A stretch of 64,000 bases of DNA, taken from assembly GCA_018881555.1 (NCBI GenBank), contig JACAXG010000052.1:2170001-2234000 (forward strand), written 5' to 3'. Both the position numbers and the translations under genes were made by a program. Of the stretch, positions 1 to 12,075 are shown one piece after another (the first letter of the stretch is position 1; the number at the start of each line of letters is the position of its first letter). The DNA is from Amblyornis subalaris (taxonomy: Eukaryota; Chordata; Aves; Passeriformes; Ptilonorhynchidae). Below the pieces are notes generated by a model that saw only the letters and a list, made by a program, of their open reading frames with translations, was not told the origin of the DNA and did no database searches.

Positions 1-1712
1 GTGATGGGTCTTCTAAAAGAAAAAACCCAGGCTGAATCTTTTAACATGAGCAAAACAAATGTATTTTTCCATTCCATTAATGTTACCACACCATTTACGA
101 GTTGATTTAAAAATAAATAATTCTATTGGGTAGAAACAGGCTTTCAGTATGGAGAATCTCAGTTGAAAACAGCTATATCAAGGAAGACTTGTAAGCAGTT
201 GAAAAAAGTCTTCTCATGGNAAGCTTAAGGCATACTGATTGCTAACTGACAATAGCAACTCCTAATTACTATTTTTCTGATTTTTTAAAATTATCATCCC
301 TCACTAAATGCATACAACAATCTGATAACAAGAAGGTATGATCAGCATGCTTAAGTACTAGGTTTTCAGAAATGGCTGAGGGGTGCATGTTGAAGCAGAA
401 TGTAAGATTTTCTTTGTAAGAGTATTGATGAAATAGATGAACCCCATACTGAGTCTAATCTGGATATCTGGAGATGTTCAAATGACTTTCAAAACAAAAA
501 TGAAAAATAGAAGAGGAAATACTGTGCCAAAGCCTGCTCATTGATTTAAGCATCTTAGGTGCCAATAGGAATAATAACAATGAAAACCATCTGCTGATCT
601 CTGCAATGAATTCTTTATCTATGCTTGAAAGACCTGTGCAGAGACGGGAAGCTGTGTATGAGACTGTAGACAAAACAAGTAGGGTATGGCAGTTGTTTGG
701 AGGGTTCCACTCACAGGAATCCAATTGCCATGTAGTTAAGACCTTTCTAGGGACTGGAGATTAGCTTCTTGTGGAACTACTGTCATCAGAGCTAACAACA
801 CATTTCTTGTGGTTTAATTCACAAACCATTAGTTAAAAATAAGATTCTGAAAAGTATGAAGGTACAAGAAAGGACATTGCTGTAAGAATTTCATATATAC
901 CGACCTAGATATAAATTGATGAATAAACAGCAAATTGATAGAGGATATACTGGATTATTTTTACCTCCTGTGGAAAATTCCATAAATTTCTGACATCAGT
1001 TGGCAGGTTGTTTATTGTATGCACTGACTCACTCCAAACCAGGCTGCTGTGAACTCACAGCAGTTGTGATTTCTAAATATTTTTCACAAAGTTGTAGCAT
1101 ACAGAATGTTTAGAAATGGTCTGTTTGCTTTCACATGCAAAGAGATTTGACTGTACAGGCAGAATGGGTAGAAGGGTGCTGCACAAACCAAAGGGAAATA
1201 AAAACTGAAGATGATTTTATTAAAGTGGCAAAGGTAACCTTTACACCACTCACACATAGTTATTCACATGTTGAATAGTCACTGTTGAATAGGTTAACAG
1301 CTTCTGTTCACCAGCAGTAATCACATAGTGGTAATTGCACATCAATAATTGTAATTTGGTCACACAAGACCACAGGCTTGGCACAGAACTGGCAGTGGAG
1401 GCGCTCGGGACTTCTCTGAGCTTGAGCCAGTTTTAGCAATAGTCAAGGGACTACATCCTGAATTTTAGCTTCTGGGAAGGCAGCTTTCTGTGTGGTAAAG
1501 ATCCAACAGACCTAGGTAGCCACTGTGTGACACAGAAAATCCCTTCNTGTCCACAGGGGTGCAGAACGATTTGGGGTGATGCTCAGTGAGTAAAAGCAGG
1601 TTGTATTAAGAAAACATGTAAAAATAGCCACAGATGGACCCCAAGATCAAGGAGGAATGTACCCCCACCACCACTGTCATTCTCCTCCTGAATAGTGCAG
1701 GATGTCCAGGAC
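1..1712. other. Anonymous AT-rich non-coding sequence
   Basis: No recognisable exon, RNA gene or interspersed repeat is visible here. The only open frame over 80 codons (minus strand, about 455-724) has no domain-like pattern and is of a length expected by chance in this composition. I infer intergenic or intronic sequence. Confidence 0.6.
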
Positions 1713-1812
1713 TCATAGAATCATGGAATGGCTTGGATTGGAAGGGATCTTAAAGATCACGTAGTTTCAACCCCTCCACTAAGGGCAGGGATATCACCCA
1801 CTAGGTCATGGA
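1713..1812 (-). mobile_element. CR1 LINE 3'-end fragment
   Basis: The plus strand starts with TCATAGAATCATGGAATG followed by TTGGATTGGAAGGGATCTTAAAGATCA, the reverse complement of the avian CR1 3' terminus, so the element lies on the minus strand. Only about 100 bp of 3' untranslated sequence is present, which is the usual 5' truncation of CR1. It carries no coding sequence. The right edge is approximate because similarity fades after CACTAGGTCATG. A short open frame at 1728-1940 is largely made of this repeat and is not a gene. Confidence 0.93.
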
Positions 1813-4050
1813 CCTCCCCCCTCTGGTCTTCCCTCTGCTTGAGCAAGACTGGAGTTATTTACTATAGGGTCCATAGGTACACAGAAAGAGTGAGCATAGC
1901 TGCAGAAAAAAGGGTAGATGTTACTGAGTTATGTTTTTAAAACAATTGTAACAGTATTATTGGTGAGGTTTTTCCATATGACCTTGGACTATAAGGGTTA
2001 ATAGTAATGGAATTGACTGAGTAACTGTTAGCTGTATTTTGGTTAGATTGCTATGATTTGAATTAGTCTAACAGTAAATTCTTTGTATATACACACACTC
2101 ACACATATATGTATATATATATATAAAAATATGAAGTGTTCCCTTTTGTTCCTAGCGAGATGTCAAGCATAACTGTAGCAGGGGTGTTTTCACACATCCG
2201 TCAAAGACGNAATAATAGTGATAGATAGACAGGTACAGACCTTTTAGCTTCAAGCACAGTATTTTGTATATTATAACTGCAATCAAGAGCACAGTTGGCT
2301 TTGTACAGGGACAGATCAGTGCTTCTGGACTGTAATTATGCTATTCCAAAAGATTTCTCTTAATTTGTAACTGCTAGGTATAAGATGTGAACTGAAGTTA
2401 TTGTAGAGTCTAAGATGAAATCACAGGTAAGATTTAGTCCAAGTGGCTATTTCTGTAGTGCTGCACCTCTTTGTATGCTTATGTTTCTATGGCTGCATAC
2501 ATCTCTACCTATCGTGTCCTCAATGCCAGATTCCGGATCCAGCCTGAGATATAATTGTGGCTGGGGAAGAGCAGAAACCACTCTCTTCCCAGAACAGGAG
2601 AGAGAGAGAAGAGGACTTAGGTTTATCCTTAAAGAAGAAAAGAAGCTACTTTGTGCAGTAAAAATTGTATTTTTAACCACTGGGTCAGATAATGGACTTT
2701 TTTTGTGCAAGGTAGAAGATGACCACTTTGTAATAGTCAAATTCCTTCCACCTGCTTCTACCAAAAGGGACTGGAGTCCACTTTTCAGTAACTGAGGAGC
2801 TAGAATAGTGCAAGTGCTCTGATGTCACTCTGTGTCCTGAGCAACAGAATATATGAGAATAAAAGCCATCAATGAAAAATTAGCACAAGTAGAAACCCTG
2901 TGAACATGCCTCCTTGCTCATTTATGCTTCCCACTTTCCCCAGGTGNTGTAGCGAGGCATCCTGCAGTGATGACTGTGGACCTTTTGTTTGGACTTTGCA
3001 GGTCAGATTTGGCCTTGAACCAGCTGTTTGAAAACCTGGCGCTACAAACTGAAACAACTGGTTCAGTACTTGTGTTGTTCACGGATGGATTTNTCTCTCT
3101 GCATTGCAGCTCCCTGCTTGGTGACTCAGAGCAGGTCCTCCAGGTGGCTAAACTGGTTATGTTGGTGGTTTTTCAGCACAACTGTTTTTCTCATCAGTAA
3201 GTAACCTTGAAGATTATCTGGGGAGGAAGCCAACAGAGACACTTTTCTGCTATTGCCAGCTGCAAAGTAGGACTGGAGAAATGTCTCCTTTGCAGAACAA
3301 ATGGTGCCCCTCAGAGATTAAAGAGTCAATCTGTCTCATATGGTATGCTGCAGACCTTTAACAGGTCTCTGATGGCAGGAGAGCTTTCCATGGCAGAAAG
3401 CAGAAGTGGCAAGAAGAGCACTCAGAACTTTGGGATTCTTTTGGGCAGAGATGGGGGCAGGTCATGATGCCTACTAAATAAGCCCAAGCCTATCACTTCT
3501 CCCAGCCCTGCCTGAGCAGATCTGTGTGTATTTTAGCATTCTTTCTCTACAAATTCCTTTCAAGTGTGCTCAATATTCAGTAAGAGACTATGCACATCTG
3601 CTGTTCCAAGAAGCAAGTTTAATTGCTGATGGGATTTTTTCCCACTAGCATTTCAACCCATCTGCATGTTGCGATTACTGAAGCCTAATTTTGTTTTTGT
3701 CTACTTCAACCTTTTCAAGTGATATTCATTAATCGCATCTATGGCATCTCTAACATGTGGGAAATCTGCCTAGAATAATTACAAAGTATTTCCTCTGCAC
3801 TTAGTTCTCATATAAGAGCATGGGAAGATAATGAAGGCTGATTGTAGTGTCATCATTCCATTGAGGAAATGAATGATGCTGTTCAAATAACAGCTGGCTT
3901 GTTACATAAAAGAAATGACAGATCAGAATAATAAAGGCAAACTCCCCTTTAACAGATCTTTCTAATTTGAAAGTCTCAAATAATTGTCTGGAATCCTAGA
4001 AATACAGAAAAGAGTGCAAAAAAGGCCCTTAAATTTCCTCTCAGTATGGT
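1813..4050. other. Anonymous non-coding sequence
   Basis: This is mostly unique AT-rich sequence. It includes a degenerate alternating CA/TA tract at about 2086-2126. Overlapping open frames on both strands around 2415-2795 (126 codons plus, 105 codons minus) share the same DNA and show no recognised motif, so they are probably chance. No splice-bounded exon could be supported. Confidence 0.55.
2086..2130. repeat. Degenerate (CA)n/(TA)n microsatellite
   Basis: Alternating purine-pyrimidine tract running from TATACACACACTCACACATA into TATATATATATATA. It is interrupted, so probably an older and less mutable locus. Confidence 0.85.
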
Positions 4051-4056
4051 TGTGTG

Positions 4057-4081
4057 TACACACACACACACACACACATAT
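4057..4081. repeat. (AC)n microsatellite
   Basis: An almost uninterrupted AC dinucleotide run, preceded by a short TGTGTG stretch so that the junction is a small inverted repeat (TGTGTACACA). A likely polymorphic locus. The open frames over it, with runs of alternating His/Thr or Cys/Val, are artefacts of the repeat. Confidence 0.95.
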
Positions 4082-4140
4082 ATGTATTTGTGCACTTGTA
4101 CATACATGCCTAAAACATATAGTATTTTTATTATTTTTGC

Positions 4141-4146
<6 letters not shown>

Positions 4147-4185
<39 letters not shown>

Positions 4186-4187
4186 GG
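4147..4187. repeat. (TA)n(TATG)n compound microsatellite
   Basis: A run of TA dinucleotides of about 28 bp passes directly into tandem GTAT units ending TGTATGG. It lies 65 bp right of the AC repeat. Alternating Tyr/Ile runs in the overlapping open frames are produced by this repeat. Confidence 0.95.
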
Positions 4188-4431
4188 CAGTGAGAAGCAA
4201 GAAAGACCACCAAGTATAGTATTTTTAAATCTGGAATATCCATGATGGAAAATAAAATACAGTTTAGGGAAATTACTTTTTTTATAGTTACCTGACCTGA
4301 AGTGGGCATTTAGGAACGTGAATAATACATACTATAATTGCATTTAAGGTACAATGAAAGTTTCACTATATAATAATAATTTACACTACAGCACCTTTAT
4401 AAAAAATCTTGTAAGGTCTTTAATCTCTAGC

Positions 4432-4478
4432 AGATATAGAGGGATAGATATATAGATAGCTAGGTAGATAGATAGATG
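4432..4478. repeat. Imperfect (GATA)n microsatellite
   Basis: Interrupted GATA/TAGA units (for example GGATAGATATATAGATAG and GTAGATAGATAGATG). GATA tracts are common in vertebrate non-coding DNA. No function is implied. Confidence 0.85.
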
Positions 4479-4559
4479 AAAAGCAGCAGAGGTTTTTCTG
4501 TTTTATATATATTTAAATACAATTTATATGTGTATATAAACATCACCTGTGTAAGCATC

Positions 4560-7500
4560 ATATACATATAATAGAAAACCTCAGCTGATAAATGGTCTGT
4601 TTTGAAGTACCCACTGCTCCACAGATCAAATTTGCAGTGCTCAGCTCATATCTGAGGAGCCAAAGAGCTAATTTCACTGTGCTTTTCTGCCTGAGAGTGT
4701 GTTCCTAGATAGCGTTTCAGTTTAAACCTAAGAGCTTGACTCCTTTCAGAATGAAGAGATAACATCATATGGCATTGTCAGACCACAACACCTGATTACT
4801 AATTGGAGTTTGAAGTAAAGGCTGATAACAACCAAAATGTGATACCTTTCAGGTCTAAGAATTTCCTTGAATGATCCAAGGAAAATGTGAAGGTGTGACC
4901 TCAAACAATACAGAAGACAAAATTAAAACTAATAACAACACTAGGGTAAAATGAGGCACTGTGATGCAGTCTTTGAGAACAGACTTTTTCAGCAACACCA
5001 GCTACATTCCTAAACCAGATACAGGAGAGTTTGGAAAAATTCTTCACATACTCCCATTTTATGTTTGCAAGCTGATGGAAACTGGATTCTTGGGACCCAC
5101 AAATAAGATGGACCCAAATCAAAGGATTACAGAATAATCCTGGTCCAGCCTCTTGCTCCAAGTAGCATTTGCTTAGATAAACTCCAAGGGTGGAGTTTAC
5201 CTTTCTGGGCAACATATTGCACTGCTTTTCTGTCCTAATAAAAAACACCGCATTTTGTATTTATGCACTAATATTTGCCAGTGGGGTAGCATAAGCTAAA
5301 ATCAATGCTTAGAGCTTTAACAAAGAAACCCAAATAGAACATAAAATCCTGTTAGAGAGGGCAATAAAGTAGATTAAATTGAGTGTATACAAAGCCTTCA
5401 TGAAAGGCTAGCTTCAGGAAATGGTGAAACAAAAATGTAACGATTCTATTATNTTTTTATTATTATTCATAGACGAAGAAATAGGGATCTATATTGCCAT
5501 AGCAACAAAATACCATGTATTTTTTCTATATAAATTGGAAAATGTAGTGTTCTCACATGAAATTAAAACCAGAGCCTAGGAGCACAAAGAATATTAAAGC
5601 AGTGCATTTATAATAGGAAAGGGGTAATTTTCTGACCAATTCGTTTTGTCTCCAAATTAAAAGGTTGTTGAAAGGGATATTTAACACTGAAGACACTTTT
5701 TAAGAAGTAACCTTTCAGTCCATAACTAAAAATTATCTCAGAGCCCAATTTTTCTCTAAGAATAACATGTGTAGCTTTGTAGAAATAGTACATTGCTTGT
5801 TAGCTCAGGGCATAGCTCCTTTTTAAAGAAATGATTGTGTAGACAGAGGTGCAATCTATGCTGCACATGCAAGCTGATTCTGCCTCTTGAAAATGTAGCT
5901 TCTAAAGATGTTAACCACAGAATTAGTGAATAAATTTAGTGAAAGGCTTTTACTGAAAGTCATTTTATCCAGCAAAGAGGTATCTGAATGCATTTAGCAC
6001 TGGATTCAGCAATCCTGAGTTGTGAACCCCTGCACATGTTGAAAGCCCTCTGACCTGAATGCCTCTTATTACTAAGCTAAGCCCAACTGCAAATTTAAGG
6101 CAGTAAAAATTGAAGCCAAAATCAGAGTGAAAGTAGTCTGCAATCTTTTAGCTAGTGGACAGCATTTGCATTTAGCATTTCAGTATCCCCTTTGAATTCA
6201 GACATCACATGAATCGAAGTTTTTAATGGTTACTCAAAATGACTTTTCATTAGCAACAGACTTCTTGCAGCCCTCATGAAAGTATCTAAGCAAGGAGACT
6301 CTAATAAGAGCCTCTTCTACTGCTTATTCTTTTCAAGTCTGAATCTTAAACTTTGATGCTTTCCTGAAGGATCACATTAGACTTTAAGAATTTGGGGGCT
6401 TTCAGAATGGGATAAAAGTAGGTAATTTTAGTTCAAAATTTTTTACCTGACTTACTCTTATTAATGTCACTGGAAGTTTACCAGACTGAAGTGTGGCATA
6501 ATGTGTACAATGGCACTGTACTGACTTTGTTTCTTAGTGAATTTTTGCAGAGGACTGGGGGTCTCATCTGATGCACATTTTTCATTTTCAGTAACTGGGA
6601 TAGACCACTTGTTCTTTTCTCTACTGATTTGACAAGGGTAGCAATTTTAGATTATATATTGAATGTCATATTAAAAATTCATAATTTAGTTGTGTGAGTG
6701 AATAATTATATCAAGACCAAGAGAATTAAGGAGACAGATGTGACACATTTCATTTCTTGATAATTTATTTCTTCTTAAAGTCTTTTTTAAAGTCTTTAGC
6801 AATAAAAAAATTACTACTATTTCAGCTTTAGCAATTAAAAGTTCTTTGAAATTTTATGTTTGTCCTCATGACATTTTTTCACTTCTCCACATTTTCTACA
6901 CATTTAAGAAACCAGTGCTGAGTTTAGCATATAGAATTTTATTTATGTGTTAATTGATGCCAAGTGGCCTTCTCTTCAATGATGCTGGCAATTTTGACTG
7001 ATGAAATCACAAGCTGCTGTTGTGTCAGTAGCACACTCCTGTCAGTTACAGAGCAGTCACTGGTTGCATGGTATTTCCAACTGACCAAGGAGATAAGTCT
7101 AGAAAAACATTCCCTGTTTCAACTAGCGAACCACCAGGGAATGCCTGACTGTCAGGGACAAAGAAATTCGTGCTATGTGCATTGCTAAATTGGTAATTTC
7201 TACCATTTCTGCAGTGGACTCAACAAGCATGGAAAAGATAGGGTAGAGAGAGAGAAGAAAAGTGATGAAGCTCTTCTTTAAATTGCTTTCACTTCAGTCC
7301 ACAGATGTATCTGAGGGTTACAGTTTGATATAAATTTATCACTGGACATAGACTTTTGAAATTTCCAGTAAAATTTTCAAGAATCTTAAAGGAATTGAGC
7401 ACTCACAGCTAAATTGAATTGGAAATAAGGTGCTTGATTCTTTTTGTTCAAAGAAATGTATTAACTAAACCAAAACCATACAAATACGTACATACCAAAA

Positions 7501-8940
7501 CAAGGAAACCCTAGATCTGAAATCCAGTGCTCAGTTTTCACTTTCTACAAAAGACGATATCACTAGACACTTCTAGTCCTTCTCTGTTTGCCACAGTCTG
7601 AGCACCTTTTTGCTTGATCCACATCTACGTTCTTAGTATGTAACATAGTCACAGCCTTGTTGCAGCAAGCATAAGCCAGCACTGTCCCTGTCCACACTAA
7701 ACACTGGAAGCAAAATGGCCAAGGTCCAGCTTGAGCAATCTGGCTTTTGGTATCCTGGGTATTTACAATAACACAACTTTTACAAGGGGTTGAGCAAACT
7801 CAGAGTACCCTGCAGCCTGTCACAGTGCTCTGCCTGCAATAACAGCAACAAATCACTTTAAATTAGTGCAGAAGGGAATTCCAGGTACTAGGTCCTTGCA
7901 TGCAAAGTATTCGCTCACCCTTGTACTTTTCCTCATGGAAGCAAGCCATTTCTGCACTGCTGTGTCTGTATGACTCGATCTGGGCACCTACCCTGAGTAC
8001 TCCAGATACACAGAGGGCAAGATTATGCCCTCGAGATGGCAGCGAGATGCCCTTGTGCTTACTTTCTTGTATTAGCTGGTTCTAGTGGCACCCCCTCAGA
8101 TCCTGCTCCATATTGCACCCAATGTAGGAAGCCTAGTCACAAATCTGAAAAAGGAATTCAGCCCATGAAACGCTGGTGCAGCGCTATTTGTTTCTGCAGC
8201 TAGAGATTAGCTAAACCTTCTACGTAACAGCTGAATCCTATGGCACTCATTAGAAAACTACTCAGGACCTGATCTGCTTGAAACCCTTAATTTTGTCACC
8301 AGCAGCTGTAAGGTTGGTCTTTTATTTAAATGTTAAAGCATCTGAGCTGCTAAGGGACGAAAGAGAGCCTACCCAGGGAATTTCAGAATGCATTTGATCT
8401 CCTGAGAAAGCAAGATTTGAATGTGATAAGGCGAAAAAGGCAAATGAGATTAGTATGAACTAATTAATTAGTTTAGGAATTAATACAGCTATGCCAAACC
8501 ATCTCTTAAATACAGATACATCTAGACTGAAATCTAGTCAGCCTGACTTACAAACACAGCAAGCTCATGTACCATTGCTAGCAAAACAGCCTTCCAAAAT
8601 AAGAGTCAAAGTTTCTTAGAAAATTGATGAAGACAGGAAGATAACTTCAAAGGACTCCAGAGAAAATTCCTGTAATCCTAAATTTTACCCCCTAAGCTAG
8701 ACAGTCAGAGGAGCAGGTGGGTTGGCAACTCTTCCTATGCATTTATTTCTTTTCACGTGATAAATGAAGACATGCAAGCTGTGCAGCAACTCATTTCCCT
8801 CTTGAACCTGAGCTGGGAAGTACAGGTACTGGGTGAACACTGGAAAACACGAAGTTGTCTCTGAATTTAGCACATTCATATGGGAAGCTACAGGGTGGTG
8901 TAGTGGAAGTTGATAACAGGAACAACTCAGGCTGTTGATG
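4560..8940. other. Anonymous AT-rich non-coding sequence
   Basis: Unique sequence without recognisable repeats or exons. All open frames here are shorter than about 120 codons, lack domain signatures and lack a consistent splice context. A 16-bp perfect palindrome (AACTAATTAATTAGTT) sits at 8458-8473. The GC content rises modestly around 7.9-8.1 kb, with nothing recognisable in it. Confidence 0.55.
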
Positions 8941-8950
8941 GAGCCCTGAA

Positions 8951-9005
8951 GAATAGAATAGAATAGAATAGAATAGAACAGAACAGAACAGAACAGAACA
9001 GAACA
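8951..9005 (-). repeat. (GAATA)5(GAACA)6 pentanucleotide array at a CR1 tail
   Basis: Fifty-five bases in perfect 5-bp register: five GAATA units followed by six GAACA units with no interruption. It abuts the 3' end of the CR1 copy to its right, so it is the expanded tail of that element (TATTC/TGTTC on the element strand). The overlapping minus-strand open frames, with repeated Phe-Cys-Ser-Val-Leu or Phe-Tyr-Ser-Ile-Leu, come from this array. Confidence 0.97.
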
Positions 9006-9260
9006 ATCTTAATTGGAAGGGATCTAAAGCGATCATCTAGTCCAACTGCGTGACCAGTTTGGGGCTGACCTGAATTAACAAAGTTAAAGCATGTTCTTAA
9101 GGGCATTGTCCAAATGCTTCTTAAACACTGAGAGGCTTCAGGTATCAACCATTTCTCTAGACAGCCTATTCTAGTGTTAGACCACCGTGTCTATAAAGAA
9201 ATAGTTCCTAATGTCAAGTCTGAACCTCCCCCGACGCAGCTGTGAACCATTCCCATGGTT
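9006..9260 (-). mobile_element. CR1 LINE 3'-UTR fragment
   Basis: Minus-strand CR1: the plus strand reads TTGGAAGGGATCTAAAGC, then ATCATCTAGTCCAACTG, CATTGTCCAAATGCTTCTTA, AGCCTATTCTAGTG and TCTGAACCTCCCC, all in the order expected for reverse-complemented CR1 3' sequence. It is 5'-truncated and non-coding. The pentanucleotide array (8951-9005) forms its 3' tail. The subfamily differs from the ATTCTATG-tailed copies elsewhere in the window. Confidence 0.92.
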
Positions 9261-11489
9261 AATGTCATGGCTCATTTCCTTTGCAATTTCAAAGGCAGAA
9301 TATGTTCTGCTAAATTTCATCTAGGTTTTTTTGCATTAAATTTTTGAGCTTCCTACATGTCTGCATACCTACTCTTTATATGCATGCATACAGAAACACC
9401 TACAGGGTACCAAGTATATACTTGGTATATACTTAGATCTTTGAGTCGATTATGCAATTCTAACGTGTAGGCTATATGAAAACAAAGGGTTTAAACAGAA
9501 TACTAGCTTAAATAGAAAAGAATTAGGTGGAGTATGTTCTAGAGAGTTAGCAGACAGCAAGTCTTTTTACTAATTTTGAAATTAAAAAAAAAATGGTTCA
9601 AATGAAATTTTGAAATAAGATGTCCTTCCAAACAAATAATAAGCAAGCCTTTTGGACGGTGCTTGACAATGCTTCTCTTTTTTCTCCACTTGCTTTTTTT
9701 AGCATTTTAAATTTGCCAGTGAAAGTAGCACTTTGAGGAATTTCTCACAAAAAGCAACAGAAATTAAAAAATGAGAATGTAATTAAGGGGCACATAAATA
9801 TCAAGNAGAAAGAGGGAAAGAGCCACAATTATTATATTTTCCTTCACCCATTGATTATGTCATCAAAGATAATTTCTGTTTACTTTCTTTCCTTCTGTGA
9901 AACATTAGAAAATGGAGCTTCTTGCTTGTGTCTAATATATTTCACATATGAGCCATTAGTCTGGTGCTTCTATTGTACTTCAGAAAGATTTGGAAGAAGC
10001 TAATTTCTTTTCCTAATACATAAGAATTCCCCCAGAGAGGTATGATTAGATTGCTGAGGCTCAGTCATTGCTCACTTTATCTGGGTATTTGGAAGTTTGA
10101 ATGACTCAAGAGACAGACAGACTTAAACTATNTTTGGGGTATAGTCAGTTAAGCAAGGGTTTTAAACAACTTTTCATCTCTGTATTTAACAGAGTCAAAT
10201 GTGCTTTGTATACAGAGTAAGGAGATCTATGCTGGAGAACCTCTGCATATGACAAGTCTTGTCGGTCTTACACCCCATGTTCAAATTCAATTTTAAAAAC
10301 TAATTTTTTTCAAACTGCTGTCTGAAAATGCAGTCTAAACATTTGTCTTAAAAGGTTGCATTAGATGCACACTCAGAAAGTCTTGCAGAGTCTTAGCAAT
10401 GAAAGTTCAAGAAAAGGAATGGTTTCCAAGTAGGAGGAGATGCATTAATAACTTAATCCCTACAGAACAAGACAGCAACCTATTCTGGTTTATTTGTGCA
10501 AGTCAGGTCCAAAATAAATCATGGCAACCAAAAAACTGTGATGCGAGCAGTGCTGGAGAAGTATTGGATATGGTTTTCATTGGGTGCTGCTTCTTTTTTT
10601 TCTTTTTCTTGGTAGCTACTCTTTCATTTGAAAAAATCTGATTTGATTTTGAAGTAATGGATTACATTTTCTTGAAACTCTATTTAAAATTTTTAAAGAA
10701 TCTTTGGTTCTGTATCTCTGTATCTCTGCAAGTATCCTCATTGACTCAAACCCCTTCAAAATCAACTGCAAGTTTTAGCAGAAACTGAATAAAAATGACA
10801 CTTTCACTGATTTCTATGGTTTAATCCATGCTTATCACAAACACAGAGTTTATTCCATACTAGTAGCAAAACCAAAGATGATTTCTTGATTAGATGGTTT
10901 TCTTGATGCAAAGATGCAGATAGAAAGTCAACATGCTGGAACAAAAATTAGGGAAACCAAGCCTATGTACAGCTGAAAAGAGGGGTTTAACTTTGATACA
11001 GTATCTGATAACATAATCACACTGACACCAATCCCTACAGTCTGCACATTTCTAGGCATTAACACTAGGTTAATTTTTACTCCAAAACAGTTAATAACAT
11101 GATCCTATTTGTGCTTCAGTTTAAGCCAAGTAGCTCCTCTTCTTGGAAAGCTCCAAAACAGAAAAACAAATTCTTCACATTCTCCTTTCTCTTCATTATC
11201 TCAGAAAATTTCATAAGGTTTCATATTAAAGTTACTGCCTTAAGGCTATCACATTGCTTATCCATCCCCAAAAAAATCTCATGTCCTCAGCTAAAAATCT
11301 CATTAAACATAATGAAGGAGAAATCAATCCCTTTATGAAGTACAGAGATATTTTTTACAAAAAACCACCATACGTCACAGTGCTGTGCCAAATAATATTT
11401 TCAACTGTTGCTTTGCAATTTCCCTTTTTTTTACAACCACAGAGGAATTTCTGTCAGGAGAATACCCTGAAGACCATCTGGTACAAAAG
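9261..11489. other. Anonymous AT-rich non-coding sequence
   Basis: No gene is recognisable. It contains a 20-bp perfect palindrome at 9408-9427 and a long pyrimidine tract at about 10588-10612 that ends in TTGGTAG. That resembles a splice acceptor, but no supported exon follows it. Confidence 0.55.
9408..9427. repeat. 20-bp perfect palindrome
   Basis: TACCAAGTATATACTTGGTA is its own reverse complement, with no spacer. The right half is followed by TATACTTAG, so the arm is partly repeated again. No known binding site is assigned. Confidence 0.9.
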
Positions 11490-12075
11490 TGAAGAGAACT
11501 CCAGATGTGGTCTGACAAATGTCAATCAGAGGTGCACAGTCACACTCTTAGACCTCCTGTTTGTGCTCTTGCCAACATGGCCCAGCATGGCCAGCCTTCA
11601 TTGCCATACAGGCATGGTGCTGACTCAAGATCATTTTGCTGTCTACAAGGACCTCAGGTCCTTCTCAGCAAAGCTGTCACCTAACCAGTCAGTTCCAGTC
11701 TGCACTGTTCAATGTGGTTATTCTGCTACAGATCCAGAATTTTGCATCCATCTTTAAGGAACCTCTAGAGGTCCTTGTCAGCACATTACTCCAACTGGCG
11801 AAGGACCCTACAAATAGCGGATGTTCTCACCAGCCATTCACTCCAATTGTGTGTCATCCATTAATTTGCTGAGAGTATGTTCCTTAACATAGTCCAGATT
11901 GGTAATGAAGAGCATTGAGCCCCATATCAAACCCAGAAAATACCTTACTCCATTGGCTACCTATGAAATTTTGAACCATTGGCCAATAACTCCTTGAGCC
12001 CAATGGTTTAGTTCATCCAACACTCCTTCCACAAAATTATCTGTAGAGCTCTTGACTTGTTTCTAGCNCTCATCC
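11490..12075 (-). mobile_element. Older CR1 LINE fragment lacking its 3' tail
   Basis: Diagnostic blocks in reverse-complement CR1 order: CTCCAGATGTGGTCTGAC, CTCAGGTCCTTCTCAGCAAA, TTTGCATCCATCTTTAAGGA, GTGTCATCCATTAATTTGCT, GGTAATGAAGAGCATTGAGC and ACTTGTTTCTAG. It is strongly diverged, lacks the last few hundred bases with the 8-bp tail, and carries no intact reverse transcriptase. The 167-codon plus-strand open frame starting at about 11254 runs antisense through it, so that frame is not a gene. Edges are approximate. Confidence 0.88.

Noticed and set aside
2415..2795. 126-codon plus-strand open frame with a hydrophobic N-terminus
   Set aside because: The same DNA is open for 105 codons on the other strand. 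There is no domain, no clear signal-peptide cleavage context and no exon boundary support.
3060..3110. LFTDG peptide resembling the retroviral RNase H motif FTDGS
   Set aside because: Only five residues match. No flanking reverse transcriptase, RNase H or integrase similarity is visible, and no LTR is nearby.
3962..4309. Overlapping open frames with Tyr/Ile and Cys/Val runs
   Set aside because: They are translations of the AC and TA microsatellites at 4057-4187.
8791..9148. Minus-strand frames rich in Phe-Ser-Val-Leu-Phe-Cys repeats
   Set aside because: Produced by the pentanucleotide array and the adjoining CR1 fragment.
10580..10620. Long pyrimidine tract ending in TTGGTAG as a splice acceptor
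   Set aside because: No open or conserved-looking exon follows, and such tracts are frequent by chance in AT-rich DNA.
11254..11757. Longest plus-strand open frame (167 codons)
   Set aside because: Its second half lies antisense within a degraded CR1 LINE copy (11490-12075), and the first half has no recognisable domain.
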